This document shows positions 9,249 through 19,256 of a DNA stretch of 64,000 nucleotides, in pieces (within the stretch, counting starts at the first letter, position 1; each line of letters begins with the position of its first letter). The notes beneath the pieces were generated by a model. That model did not search any database and was not told where the DNA came from. It saw nothing but the letters and a program-made list of their open reading frames with translations. The stretch comes from Agrobacterium cucumeris. Its GTDB lineage: Bacteria > Pseudomonadota > Alphaproteobacteria > Rhizobiales > Rhizobiaceae. The stretch spans positions 434,001 to 498,000 of the forward strand of contig NZ_CP080388.1 in NCBI RefSeq assembly GCF_030036535.1, read 5' to 3'. The position numbers and the translations under genes are program-made.

Positions 9249-9929
9249 TCAGTAGCTGCCGCGCGACAGGCACACGGCGGGAATGGTCTTGACGATGATG
9301 AAGACATCCTGCCGCATCGACCAGTTCTGCACATATTGCGTGTCGAAAGCCACGCGGGTCTTGTAGGAGACGTCGTTACGGCCGCTGATCTGCCACAGGC
9401 CGGTCAGGCCAGGGCGGGTGCTGAGATAATAAGCGGCAGCGCTTTCATAATAGCTCAGTTCCTCGTCAACGACGGGGCGCGGGCCAACCACGCTCATTTC
9501 ACCACGGATGATGTTGAGGAGCTGCGGCAGTTCATCAAGGCTAAGCTTGCGCAGCACGGCACCGACGGCGGTGACACGCGGATCGTTCTTGAGCTTGCGG
9601 GTCGCGCGCCATTCCTCGGCGGCTTCCGGATTGGCGGCAAGATATTGCCGCAACATCTCGTCACCGTTCATCGCCATCGTCCTGAATTTCAGGCAATGGA
9701 AATAGCGGCCATTATGTCCCACACGCCGGTGACCATAAAAGATCGGGCCGGGATCGGAAAATTTCACCAGAGCGGCGATCAACAGGAAAATCGGGCTGAA
9801 GATGAGCAGCGCAAGTGCAGCCGATGCCATATCGAAGCTGCGTTTTGCGATGCCCCCGATAGGGAAACTGACATCGAAATCTTCGGAACTGCTGAGTGTC
9901 TGTTCAGCCGATTGGGTCGCGGACTTCAT
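9249..9929 (-). CDS. exoY: ExoY-like undecaprenyl-phosphate galactosephosphotransferase
   Basis: A 226-residue bacterial sugar transferase that would attach the first sugar phosphate to the lipid carrier and so start exopolysaccharide synthesis. One membrane helix lies at about residues 30-50, followed by the family motifs KFRTM, RKLSLDELPQLLNI and VVGPRPV, then RPGLTGLWQISGRND and the C-terminal TIPAVCLSRGSY. The start at 9929 (MKSATQSAEQ) gives the same length and N-terminus as S. meliloti ExoY, and GGAG is upstream; longer open-frame starts are rejected. A 190-base gap separates it from exoF, more than in a tight operon. Confidence 0.93.
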   Translation of the reverse strand: MKSATQSAEQTLSSSEDFDVSFPIGGIAKRSFDMASAALALLIFSPIFLLIAALVKFSDPGPIFYGHRRVGHNGRYFHCLKFRTMAMNGDEMLRQYLAANPEAAEEWRATRKLKNDPRVTAVGAVLRKLSLDELPQLLNIIRGEMSVVGPRPVVDEELSYYESAAAYYLSTRPGLTGLWQISGRNDVSYKTRVAFDTQYVQNWSMRQDVFIIVKTIPAVCLSRGSY

Positions 9930-10548
9930 AGAGTGAACTCCATTTATGTTTTGCGATTGGTCGGTGCCCGAAGGCGCGTATTTCCGTCTAAAGGAGATAA
10001 CAAGTCTGTGTTCGGAATTTGATGCTAATGGATTTTTTGTAAGGCACATTGCCCATGACCGTCTATGCGATTTCTTGCGGTGGCGGTCGATCAACCCCAA
10101 GGCAATATTAAGGGTTGCATAAAAAAGAAACAAATGTGCCTGCGGCCATGTGCACAGAGCATGGGTGGCCTCCCGGCATGTATTGTATTTTCGACCACCT
10201 GCAGTCTTTTCTTATATGTTTCTTATGACTTAATCGGATGAGACAGGAACGCCAAGAACAGCCATGCGTGTAACAGACTATTAAATTTTTTTGCGGCGCA
10301 GCAAGATTGCGGCAATGCATATAAAATTTGACATATTAGCCGGGATTTTTTTACCCGACACTCGGGCTTCGCCAAGAAAAAGCGATGGAAAAATTGCAAG
10401 AGCGGCGCAAAAGCGGCAAAACAATGGCAAAAATCCGCGCTTGAGCCGCGGAATATCTTGAAAATATTCGAGCCCTAACCCGGATTCGGCCCTGCCTGCG
10501 ACAGGCAGAGCGCTTTCAGACCCTCACATCAAGCAAAACGCGGTGGAA
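9930..10548. promoter_or_regulatory. Long AT-rich leader and intergenic region upstream of exoY
   Basis: This 619-base gap has no convincing gene. Bases 10080-10340 are clearly richer in A and T than the surrounding coding DNA, with several A or T runs. Two inverted repeats are visible: GAATAT/ATATTC at 10451-10469, and CTGCCTG/CAGGCAG at 10492-10508, the latter just past the end of the regulator gene at 10549. The region probably holds the exoY promoter and a long leader; no clear -35/-10 pair could be fixed. AT-rich targets of Ros/MucR-type regulators are known upstream of exoY in rhizobia, so this is a candidate site by analogy. Confidence 0.5.
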
Positions 10549-11097
10549 TCAGAAGGTGGGCGGCGTACAGGCGCTGATGACTTCGCACGGGACCGGCCCG
10601 ATGCAACGGAAGCGGTGCGGCCTGCGGCTCTCGAAATAATAGGCATCGCCCGGCCCCAGCACCCGCCGCTCCTCATCAACCGTCACTTCCAGACGCCCGG
10701 AGAGGATGATGCCCCCCTCCTCGCCATCATGCACCAGTGGCACCTTGCCGGTATCGGCGCCCGGCTGGTAACATTCCTTCAGGATTTGCAGGCTGCGACC
10801 GAAGACATTGTCGCCCACCTGCCGGAAGGAGATTGGCCCCTTGCCGATCTCGACCAACTCATCCGCCCGATAGAAGGCCTTGCGGTTCGTCTCCGGCTCG
10901 AAGGCGAAAAATTCGGCAAGACCAATGGGTATGCCATCGAGAATACGCTTCAGCGCGCCGACGGACGGGTTGGAGGTATTGCTCTCAATCAGCGAAATCG
11001 TTGAATTGGTCACGCCGGCGCGCCTTGCCAGTTCACGCTGGGAAATGTTGTGACGCAGCCGCAAATGGCGCAAACGCCCGCCAATATCCACCGACAT
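10549..11097 (-). CDS. HTH (XRE) plus cupin transcriptional regulator, PuuR-like
   Basis: A 182-residue DNA-binding regulator. The N-terminal helix-turn-helix (residues about 8-62, SQRELARRAGVTNSTISLIE) is followed by a C-terminal cupin sensor domain (about 110-178, VHDGEEGGIILSGRLEV). Proteins with this layout often control polyamine, GABA or amino-acid breakdown. It is divergent from the aminotransferase gene at 11244 with a shared 146-base control region, so it most likely regulates that gene and itself in response to its substrate. Confidence 0.85.
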   Translation of the reverse strand: MSVDIGGRLRHLRLRHNISQRELARRAGVTNSTISLIESNTSNPSVGALKRILDGIPIGLAEFFAFEPETNRKAFYRADELVEIGKGPISFRQVGDNVFGRSLQILKECYQPGADTGKVPLVHDGEEGGIILSGRLEVTVDEERRVLGPGDAYYFESRRPHRFRCIGPVPCEVISACTPPTF

Positions 11098-11120
11098 GCT
11101 GCTGCCCCCGTTATCGTTGT

Positions 11121-11148
11121 TCGAAATATCGAAAATACTGCATTTCGA
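11121..11148. promoter_or_regulatory. Candidate operator between divergent regulator and aminotransferase
   Basis: TCGAAA and TTTCGA form an inverted repeat at 11129-11148 with an 8-base spacer, and another TCGAAA copy begins at 11121. The cluster lies in the gap shared by two divergent genes and is a plausible binding site for the HTH-cupin regulator. Binding is inferred from position only. Confidence 0.4.
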
Positions 11149-11243
11149 CTACAGCATTTTCAATGACTTGGCCACAGAGAGAAAAGGGCTTGTTCGGTTT
11201 GGAAAATAGCTTTCAATCATCGGCAACGAACAGGAGAACCATT

Positions 11244-12578
11244 ATGGACAACCCCAGCCGATCCAATTCCACCTCGCTCGACAGCTACTGGATGCCGTTT
11301 ACCGCCAACCGGCAGTTCAAGGCCAATCCACGCCTGCTGACGAGCGCCGAGGGCATGTATTACACCAGCAACGACGGCCGTCAGGTTCTCGATGGCACGG
11401 CTGGCCTGTGGTGCGTCAATCTCGGTCATGGCCGCCAGCAGATCGCCTCCGCCGTCAAGCACCAGCTTTCGACCATGGATTACGCGCCCTCCTTCCAGAT
11501 GGGCCACCCCGTCGCCTTCGAATTCGCCGAGCGGCTGGCGGAAGTCGCGCCCGGCCCGGAAGGGGCAAAGCTTGATCGCGTCTTCTACACCGGCTCCGGT
11601 TCTGAATCGGTCGATACGGCGCTGAAGATCGCCATCGCCTATCAGCGCGCCATCGGCCAGGGCACCCGCAGCCGCCTGATCGGCCGTGAGCGCGGTTACC
11701 ACGGCGTCGGTTTCGGCGGCATCTCCGTTGGCGGCCTCGTCAACAATCGCCGGGTTTTCCCGCAGATACCGGCCGACCATCTGCGTCATACCCATGATCC
11801 CGCAAAGAACAGCTTCGTGAAGGGTCAGCCCGAGCACGGCGCCGAGCTTGCCGACGATCTGGAACGGCTGGTCGCCCTGCATGGCGCAGAAACCATCGCT
11901 GCCTGCATCGTTGAGCCGGTGGCCGGCTCCACCGGCGTGCTGGTGCCGCCGAAGGGTTATCTGGAGCGCCTGCGTGCCATCTGCGACAAGCACGGCATTC
12001 TCCTCATTTTCGATGAAGTCATCACCGGTTTCGGCCGCATGGGCTCATCCTTCGCCAGCAACTATTTCGGTGTTACGCCCGACATCGTCACCACCGCCAA
12101 GGGGCTGACCAATGGCGCGATCCCCATGGGTGCGGTCTTCACCAGCCGCAAGGTGCATGATGCGCTGATGCATGGCCCGGAAAGCCAGATCGAGCTGTTC
12201 CACGGCTACACCTATTCCGGCCATCCCGTTGCCTGCGCCGCCGGTATCGCCGCGCTCGATATCTATCGCGACGAAGGCCTTTTCACCCGCGCATCGCAAT
12301 TGCAGGATGACTGGCACGATGCCATCCATTCGCTGAAGGGTCTGCCAAACGTTATCGACATACGCACCATCGGCCTCATTGCCGGCATCGAACTGCAATC
12401 GCGTGACGGCGCCATCGGCGCGCGCGCCTATGACATCTTTGTCGATTGCTTCGAGCGCGGTCTGCTTGTCCGTGTCACCGGCGATATCATCGCGCTTTCG
12501 CCGCCGCTGATCGCCGAAAAATCCCATTTCGATGACATCGTCTCGATTCTCGGTGACGCGTTGAAACGCACAAATTAA
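11244..12578 (+). CDS. Omega-amino acid:pyruvate aminotransferase (class III)
   Basis: A 444-residue PLP enzyme expected to move the amino group of beta-alanine or similar omega-amines to pyruvate. The start at 11244 has CAGGAGA upstream and begins MDNPSRSN; the open frame running further upstream overlaps the regulator and is rejected. Features are the substrate-binding start LDSYWMPFTANRQFK, the cofactor glycine loop GSGSESVDTALK, IFDEVITGFGRMG, and the PLP lysine at about residue 286 in TTAKGLTNGAIPMG. Length and motifs match beta-alanine:pyruvate transaminases. It is divergent from a PuuR-like regulator, so it is likely induced by its amine substrate. Confidence 0.9.
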   Translation: MDNPSRSNSTSLDSYWMPFTANRQFKANPRLLTSAEGMYYTSNDGRQVLDGTAGLWCVNLGHGRQQIASAVKHQLSTMDYAPSFQMGHPVAFEFAERLAEVAPGPEGAKLDRVFYTGSGSESVDTALKIAIAYQRAIGQGTRSRLIGRERGYHGVGFGGISVGGLVNNRRVFPQIPADHLRHTHDPAKNSFVKGQPEHGAELADDLERLVALHGAETIAACIVEPVAGSTGVLVPPKGYLERLRAICDKHGILLIFDEVITGFGRMGSSFASNYFGVTPDIVTTAKGLTNGAIPMGAVFTSRKVHDALMHGPESQIELFHGYTYSGHPVACAAGIAALDIYRDEGLFTRASQLQDDWHDAIHSLKGLPNVIDIRTIGLIAGIELQSRDGAIGARAYDIFVDCFERGLLVRVTGDIIALSPPLIAEKSHFDDIVSILGDALKRTN

Positions 12579-12600
12579 AAGTATAAACCTCTAATATAAG

Positions 12601-12638
12601 AAAGGCTGCAATAGAAATTGCAGCCTTTTCTCATTTTT
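12601..12638 (+). terminator. Rho-independent terminator after the aminotransferase
   Basis: AAAGGCTGCAAT and ATTGCAGCCTTT form a perfect 12-bp stem with an AGAA loop, followed by a T-rich run (CTCATTTTTA). Confidence 0.9.
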
Positions 12639-12723
12639 ATCAAAAACATAGCGTACATAGATCATTTATTAAGCATGTTCTATTATTTTCCCGCAGTATA
12701 ACCAACAGCGCGGGAACGTCCCC

Positions 12724-14544
12724 ATGGCGTCGATTCAGAAAAAGATAATATTGGCAAGCATTGCGATCTTTTCCATCACCGGCGCCGCCACGGGCGTTGG
12801 CATGTGGGCAACGGAAACGCTGAACCGCAACAGTGAATATGTTGCACTCTCGGCCGAAGTGCTGCGCAACCACATGCAGGCGGACATGATGCATGATGCA
12901 TTACGTTCCGACGTACTTGCCGCCATTCTCTCCACCAATGCCAGCATGGGCCTCGACCTCAAGACGGTTGAGGCTGACCTTGGCGAACATGAAGCCAGCT
13001 TCCGCGAAATGATCGAGGCCAACAGGTCCCTGTCAGCAGGCACAAACGTCAAGGCCGTGATCGACGGCGTCGAAAAACCGCTGCTTGCTTATATGGAAGC
13101 CGCCAATGCGGTTGTCGGCCTTGCGGGCTCCCGCCCGGAAGAGGCGATCAAGCTGATGCCCGAATTCATGCGGCAATTTTCGGCGCTTGAAAAAGCGATG
13201 GAAACGGCCGGCGACCAGATCGAGGCCCTGTCCGATGCCGCCTCGGCCGAAAGCGAAAAGACCAAAGCGACCATCAACCTTGCCTTGAAGGGCCTGCTGG
13301 TTCTGGCGGCAATTTTCTCCGTCGGGCTTTTCCTTCTCACCCGCAGATCGGTTATCCAACCCATCCTGCAATTGTCAAAGAATATGGAAACATTGGCTGG
13401 CGGCGATACGTCTCAGCCACCCTCGGGCATCGATCGCAAGGATGAGATCGGCTCCATGTCCGTTGCCGTTGAAGTCTTCCGACAGGCGGCAATCGCCAAC
13501 CGGGCGCTTGAAGAACAGGCGGCAGCGGCCCGCCGGCAGGCACAGGCCGATCAGGAGGCAACCCGCCAGCAGGCCGAGGAGGACGCTTCCGAACGGCTGC
13601 GCATCGCCACATCCGGCCTCGCAGCCGGTTTGAAGCGGCTGGCTTCGGGTGATCTGGCCTTCCAGCTCGATCAGGCCTTCGCCCCGCAATTTGAAGCCCT
13701 GCGGCACGATTTCAACAGTTCTGTCCGGCAGCTGGCCGAAACATTATTTGCGATTTCCGATGGCATCGGCACGATTGACGGCAGCAGCCGTGAGATTGCC
13801 GCCGGCGCCGGCGACCTTTCCCGCCGTACGGAAAATCAGGCAGCCTCGCTCGAACAGACCGCCGCAGCGCTCGAGGAAATCACGGCCAATGTTTCAAACG
13901 CCAACAAACGCACGTCCGAGGCGCGGCTTGCCGCCACCGACGCCAACCACAGCGCCCTGAAATCGGTTGAGGTGGTCAGCCACGCCGAAGAGGCGATGCG
14001 CCGCATCGAGACATCATCGCGGCAGATTACCGGCATCATCGGCGTCATCGACGAAATCGCCTTCCAGACCAATCTTCTGGCGCTGAATGCCGGGGTGGAG
14101 GCCGCCCGCGCCGGTGAGGCCGGCAAAGGCTTTGCCGTGGTGGCGCAGGAAGTGCGCGACCTCGCCCAGCGTTCCGCAAAGGCCGCAAGCGAAATCCGCG
14201 ACCATATCCGCCAATCATCAGCGGAAGTGGAAAGTGGCGTGAAGCTGGTTCTCGATACCGGTACGGCGCTGAAGGATATCGGCGAACGCATCGCCGGCAT
14301 CGACCAGCACATGACCGCGATTGCGACATCCGCCGCCGAACAATCAACGGGACTTGCCGAAATCAACGCTGCCGTGAACTCCATGGATCACGCCACCCAG
14401 CAGAATGCGGCCATGGTGGAACAATCCACCGCCGCTTCGGCAACGCTTGCCGCGGAAACGGCAAAGCTGCGCGCGCTGGTTTCACGTTTCCGTCTGGATA
14501 TGGAAGATATTGGTGGGCATGACGTTATCCGTCACGTGGCCTGA
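12724..14544 (+). CDS. Methyl-accepting chemotaxis protein (membrane)
   Basis: A 606-residue chemoreceptor. TM1 is at about residues 8-28, a helical periplasmic domain of about 150 residues follows, TM2 is at about 180-202 ([16 protein letters not shown]), then a HAMP domain and linker, and the cytoplasmic signalling domain. The conserved hairpin tip reads [20 protein letters not shown], with [18 protein letters not shown] after it. Predicted methylation helices flank the tip. No C-terminal CheR-binding pentapeptide is seen. The ligand cannot be told from the sequence. A strong terminator follows. Confidence 0.95.
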   Translation: MASIQKKIILASIAIFSITGAATGVGMWATETLNRNSEYVALSAEVLRNHMQADMMHDALRSDVLAAILSTNASMGLDLKTVEADLGEHEASFREMIEANRSLSAGTNVKAVIDGVEKPLLAYMEAANAVVGLAGSRPEEAIKLMPEFMRQFSALEKAMETAGDQIEALSDAASAESEKTKATINLALKGLLVLAAIFSVGLFLLTRRSVIQPILQLSKNMETLAGGDTSQPPSGIDRKDEIGSMSVAVEVFRQAAIANRALEEQAAAARRQAQADQEATRQQAEEDASERLRIATSGLAAGLKRLASGDLAFQLDQAFAPQFEALRHDFNSSVRQLAETLFAISDGIGTIDGSSREIAAGAGDLSRRTENQAASLEQTAAALEEITANVSNANKRTSEARLAATDANHSALKSVEVVSHAEEAMRRIETSSRQITGIIGVIDEIAFQTNLLALNAGVEAARAGEAGKGFAVVAQEVRDLAQRSAKAASEIRDHIRQSSAEVESGVKLVLDTGTALKDIGERIAGIDQHMTAIATSAAEQSTGLAEINAAVNSMDHATQQNAAMVEQSTAASATLAAETAKLRALVSRFRLDMEDIGGHDVIRHVA

Positions 14545-14577
14545 GACGGGGCGCATTGCGCCGCCATTCGTCCATCG

Positions 14578-14612
14578 TTTCCAGCCGCTGACCTCAGCGG
14601 CTGGAAATTTTT
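14578..14612. terminator. Bidirectional terminator between chemoreceptor and L,D-transpeptidase
   Basis: TTTCCAGCCGCTGA and TCAGCGGCTGGAAA form a perfect 14-bp stem with a 2-base loop, followed by six T. It lies between convergent genes and can serve both strands. Confidence 0.9.
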
Positions 14613-14618
14613 TATTTG

Positions 14619-15404
14619 TCAGTAGGTCTGAACCGGCTGCGACAGGCCGTCGCCAACCACGCCATTGCCATATTGGGCAACGGGCACGCCTTCCTGGCCG
14701 ATCGGCACGCCCTGCTGCGCCGGGCCAAGCGCCGTCACCACGATCGGCGTACCGTCCGGCACGCGATTATAGAGATCGACGATGTCCTGGTTGATGAGGC
14801 GCACGCAGCCTGATGATACCGACTTGCCGATGGTCCACCATTCCGGCGAACCGTGCAGGCGGTAGATCGTGTCCTTGCCGTCCTTGAAAATATAGAGCGC
14901 ACGCGCGCCGAGCGGGTTCTTGAGGCCGGGCTCCATGCCGCCATTTCGGCTGCTATAGGGCTCCAGCTCCGGCTGGCGGGCGATCATTTCATCAGGTGGC
15001 GTCCAGCGCGGCCACTGGCGCTTGTACTGAATGACGCCGCGGCCGGCCCATTCGAAACCCGCACGCCCGAGACCGACGCCATAACGCATGGCCTGACCGT
15101 TCTCATAGGTGAGGTAAAGGAAATGGTTGGCCGTATCGACGACGATGACGCCGGGGCGCTCGCCCGTTGGATTGGCCACCATCTGCCGCAGGAACTGGCG
15201 CGGAATCCGCTTATAGGGAATTTCCGGCAGCGGAAACTGCTCGTCCGGCTTGGGACCGTACATCAGCGCATACATCGGATCTTCCGCGGGGGCGGCCGGC
15301 CGTGCGGCTTCACGCGCCGTGGTGTTGCAGCCCGCAAGGCCGGCAAGCGCCAATCCACCTGCTCCAAGCAGGAAACCCCGCCGGGTCGTTGTCGTCTCGT
15401 TCAA
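14619..15404 (-). CDS. L,D-transpeptidase (YkuD/ErfK family) lipoprotein
   Basis: A 261-residue envelope enzyme that would form 3-3 cross-links in peptidoglycan or anchor proteins to it. The N-terminus has a twin-arginine-like TRRGF followed by a lipobox LAGC at about residues 22-25, so it is probably a lipoprotein. The catalytic YkuD motif is present: HGSPEWWTIGKS followed by SSGCVRL with the nucleophilic Cys. The next gene upstream on the same strand (15424-16479) is a second, different L,D-transpeptidase-type protein 19 bases away, so the two are probably co-transcribed. Confidence 0.9.
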   Translation of the reverse strand: MNETTTTRRGFLLGAGGLALAGLAGCNTTAREAARPAAPAEDPMYALMYGPKPDEQFPLPEIPYKRIPRQFLRQMVANPTGERPGVIVVDTANHFLYLTYENGQAMRYGVGLGRAGFEWAGRGVIQYKRQWPRWTPPDEMIARQPELEPYSSRNGGMEPGLKNPLGARALYIFKDGKDTIYRLHGSPEWWTIGKSVSSGCVRLINQDIVDLYNRVPDGTPIVVTALGPAQQGVPIGQEGVPVAQYGNGVVGDGLSQPVQTY

Positions 15405-15423
15405 TTGAAAAACCTCATTTACG

Positions 15424-16479
15424 TCATCTCACACTGGCAAAGGGGTCTGCCAGCGCCGCATCGGGGCGGCTGATAGGGTACTTCGTGCCGGAAACCTGCA
15501 ATGCCATGGACTTGGCGCCGCTGGATTTCAGAATGGCACGGAAGCTCGGATGCATGCCGCCGTCTACATACGCGCTGAGTGGGGCGGAAGTTCCCTCGTT
15601 CATCGCGGCGGCAATTTTTTGTTGTTCCTCGGCCAGTTTCGATGCCACCGCCGGGTCCGGCTGATTGATGGCTGGCGGGCAGGCCGCCAGAGGATCGGCA
15701 GGCTCACCCTCGGCGAATTCGCTGTTAAAGACATAGCGCCGGCCGCAAACGGAGACCTTCGGCTGGCGGCGCGTCACCTCGAAATAGTCGTAGCCTTCCT
15801 TGAGCGTGCGCCAGAAGGGCATGTTGGGATCGTCGCGATGCGCCACCATGTTTCGTGCACTCATGCGGAATGGATAGGCCTGCACCTGGAAACGATCCTG
15901 CCCGCCCTGCAGCGCGCGCGCCACGACGGCGTAAATCTCGCCCACCTGTTGGTCGGTCATGGCGTAACAGCCGGACGACGAACAGGCGCCGTGCACCATT
16001 AGCGCCTCGCCGGTGTAACCGAGCGCCGATTCCAGCCGGTTGGGATAACCGAGATTGAAGGAGACGTAATATTGCGAATTCGGATTCAGCATGCCGGCCG
16101 AGACGTGATAAAAACCTTCCGGCGCCTGCCGGTCACCGGTCTTCATCTTCGGTCCGAGCTTTCCGGACCAGCGGCACATGGGATAGGTCTTCAACAGCGC
16201 ATAGCTTCCGGTCTTGTCGATCTTCCAGACCTCAAGCTCGCTTTCCTGCTTGAAAATACGAACGAGGACCGGGCTTTCCGGCCGCATGCTCTTGGCGGAC
16301 ATCTGCGCCATCATCTTGGACGACAGCTTCGGCGGATCCTTCTTGACGCTATCGAGACCCATGGAGGTGCACGCAGCAAGACCGCCGCCGATCACGACGA
16401 CCGCAGCTACTCTTACCCCCGCCATCACCTTCAGCCGTAACCCCGCAACCGCGAAATCCAGCAATGCCTTCATGTCCAT
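15424..16479 (-). CDS. YafK-type L,D-transpeptidase domain lipoprotein
   Basis: A 351-residue exported protein. A hydrophobic stretch with lipobox LAAC puts the lipidated Cys near residue 37; an alternative start at Met19 would give a more usual signal length. The catalytic motif reads MVHGACSSSGCYAMTD, the His...Ser-x-Gly-Cys arrangement of the YafK subgroup. In that family enzymes may make or cut links between peptidoglycan and other envelope parts. The C-terminal 100 residues look non-conserved. It precedes the YkuD-type gene in an apparent operon. Confidence 0.85.
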   Translation of the reverse strand: MDMKALLDFAVAGLRLKVMAGVRVAAVVVIGGGLAACTSMGLDSVKKDPPKLSSKMMAQMSAKSMRPESPVLVRIFKQESELEVWKIDKTGSYALLKTYPMCRWSGKLGPKMKTGDRQAPEGFYHVSAGMLNPNSQYYVSFNLGYPNRLESALGYTGEALMVHGACSSSGCYAMTDQQVGEIYAVVARALQGGQDRFQVQAYPFRMSARNMVAHRDDPNMPFWRTLKEGYDYFEVTRRQPKVSVCGRRYVFNSEFAEGEPADPLAACPPAINQPDPAVASKLAEEQQKIAAAMNEGTSAPLSAYVDGGMHPSFRAILKSSGAKSMALQVSGTKYPISRPDAALADPFASVR

Positions 16480-16651
16480 GGATCGTTCTGCCCGCCTGAT
16501 TTGCCCGCCTTTCCGGCAGACGCTTAACTAGCGAAGGTGGCCATAACGCGGCAACCTCGCACATGGACAAAGTCTCGTGAACAGACGTTACCCTTTCGTT
16601 AATCATAGGGACACAAGCCCGTGAGGGGTACGTCAGCAGGGCAGACGCCCC

Positions 16652-17847
<1,196 letters not shown>

Positions 17848-17914
17848 CTATCCATCCGATGCGGTAACACTGAAACCTGAATTCACAACGATGGCAGAGC
17901 GGAAGGGGTTCCAG

Positions 17915-18505
17915 ATGAATCAGGCCTTTAGCCCGGAAATGCAGGCGAGTTTCTTCAAGCGTGACGCGCTGGATGTCGCCCGTGCGCTCATCGGCGTGGA
18001 ATTTCGCGTCGGCAATGCCGGCGGCATCATCGTGGAAACCGAAGCCTATCATCCCGACGACCCGGCGTCTCACGCCTTCAACGGGCAGACGCCTCGCAAC
18101 AGGGCAATGTTCGGCCCGGCCGGCCATCTCTATGTCTATCGGTCCTATGGCATTCACTGGTGCGCGAATTTCGTCTGCGCACCCGGCTCTGCGGTGCTTC
18201 TGCGCGCCATCGAACCTCTGAGCGGTCTGGACATGATGAAACTGCGGCGGGGAACCGACAAGCCAAAACTTCTGTGCTCCGGCCCCGGCAGACTTTGTCA
18301 GGCCATGGCGATTACCGGCGACATGGACGGCATGCCGCTCGACGCCCCTCCGTTTTTTCTGCGTTTGCCAAAGGAAGCCGCCGCAGTGACCAGCGGCAGG
18401 CGTATCGGCATCAGCCGCGCGGTGGATTATCCGTGGCGCTTCGGGCTTGCAGGCTCGTCCTTCATCAGCAAGAAGTTCGAAAATCCGGGAACGCAGGACG
18501 TTTAA
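17915..18505 (+). CDS. mpg: DNA-3-methyladenine glycosylase (AAG/Mpg family)
   Basis: A 196-residue base-excision repair enzyme that removes alkylated purines. Recognisable parts are VETEAYHPDDPASHAF with the catalytic Glu, GHLYVYRSYGIHWCAN, and CSGPGRLCQAMAI near the centre. The start at 17915 (MNQAFSPEM) is preferred because GGAAGGGG at 17901-17908 precedes it; an ATG at 17891 lacks such a site. The length fits bacterial members. The stop overlaps the end of a tiny gene on the other strand. Confidence 0.9.
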   Translation: MNQAFSPEMQASFFKRDALDVARALIGVEFRVGNAGGIIVETEAYHPDDPASHAFNGQTPRNRAMFGPAGHLYVYRSYGIHWCANFVCAPGSAVLLRAIEPLSGLDMMKLRRGTDKPKLLCSGPGRLCQAMAITGDMDGMPLDAPPFFLRLPKEAAAVTSGRRIGISRAVDYPWRFGLAGSSFISKKFENPGTQDV

Positions 18506-18660
18506 AGCACTTTCGGCGGCTGATCGTTTTCGTCGGGATTGGGGGTTGGAATTTCATCCGGCAGCCTGTCGGGTTCGGGCTCTTCCACCGGCGGAATATC
18601 CGGCTGCGGCGGCACCGGCATGGGCGGTTCGGGATAGGGTTCGACGGGAACGGTCGACAT
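18502..18660 (-). CDS. Small proline- and acid-rich protein, 52 residues
   Basis: A small gene read leftward. AGGAGG lies 5 bases before the ATG at 18660. The product (starting MSTVPVEPYPEPPMPVPP) is about one-third proline with many Glu and Asp, has no hydrophobic segment, and is probably disordered. Its last codons overlap the end of the glycosylase gene on the other strand. The function is unknown; the ribosome binding site and clean frame are the support. Confidence 0.6.
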   Translation of the reverse strand: MSTVPVEPYPEPPMPVPPQPDIPPVEEPEPDRLPDEIPTPNPDENDQPPKVL

Positions 18661-18884
18661 CGCGGCCTCCTGATATAAATGCGCGACCCAGACCGGATTG
18701 CGCTTTCATCTATCGGGACAACGCGCCTGCGCCGTCGCCATTCAGGCGGCGCAACACACAAATTCGCCCATCGGTCATATGCCGATCAGGTCCCTCCGGT
18801 CCGGTTGCGCCGCCCCGTGGTTGTACAGGGAAAACGCCGGGACCGGCGGTCCGTTCCGTTTTTTGAAGAAGCTTTTTTGACGGC

Positions 18885-19082
18885 TCAGGCAAAACCGAGC
18901 GCGCTACGGGAGATATCGCGGTTTTCGCAATAGTCGCGGGAGTGGGCCTCATGGCCATGCTCACGGGCGGTCGAACGGGTCAGTTCCGGGCTTGGAACAT
19001 TGAGCAGCGCGTCGGCATAGGTGCCGGTCGCTTCCACGTCATCGATCACTGGCTGATGTTGCGGTTTTAAAAATTCAAACAT
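18885..19082 (-). CDS. Hypothetical protein, 65 residues
   Basis: A small protein beginning MFEFLKPQHQPVIDD. AGGAGGA lies 6 bases before the ATG at 19082, which supports translation; a longer open frame from 19112 lacks this. The protein is hydrophilic with a short hydrophobic start, and no family is recognised. It is followed by about 220 bases without a gene before the 52-residue protein. Confidence 0.6.
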   Translation of the reverse strand: MFEFLKPQHQPVIDDVEATGTYADALLNVPSPELTRSTAREHGHEAHSRDYCENRDISRSALGFA

Positions 19083-19256
19083 CCATCGTCCTCCTTCGAC
19101 ACGTCCCCTCAACGCGCCGGCCCAAGTCCTGTTCCATAACGAACACGACTGCTTCGATTATACATGAGATGTCGCCGCCGTATAGATGACGAAAGACGAA
19201 CGCTATCAACTGACGTTCACAAAATGGAGTGGAATCAGTGAGCTATGCCGACAAGT

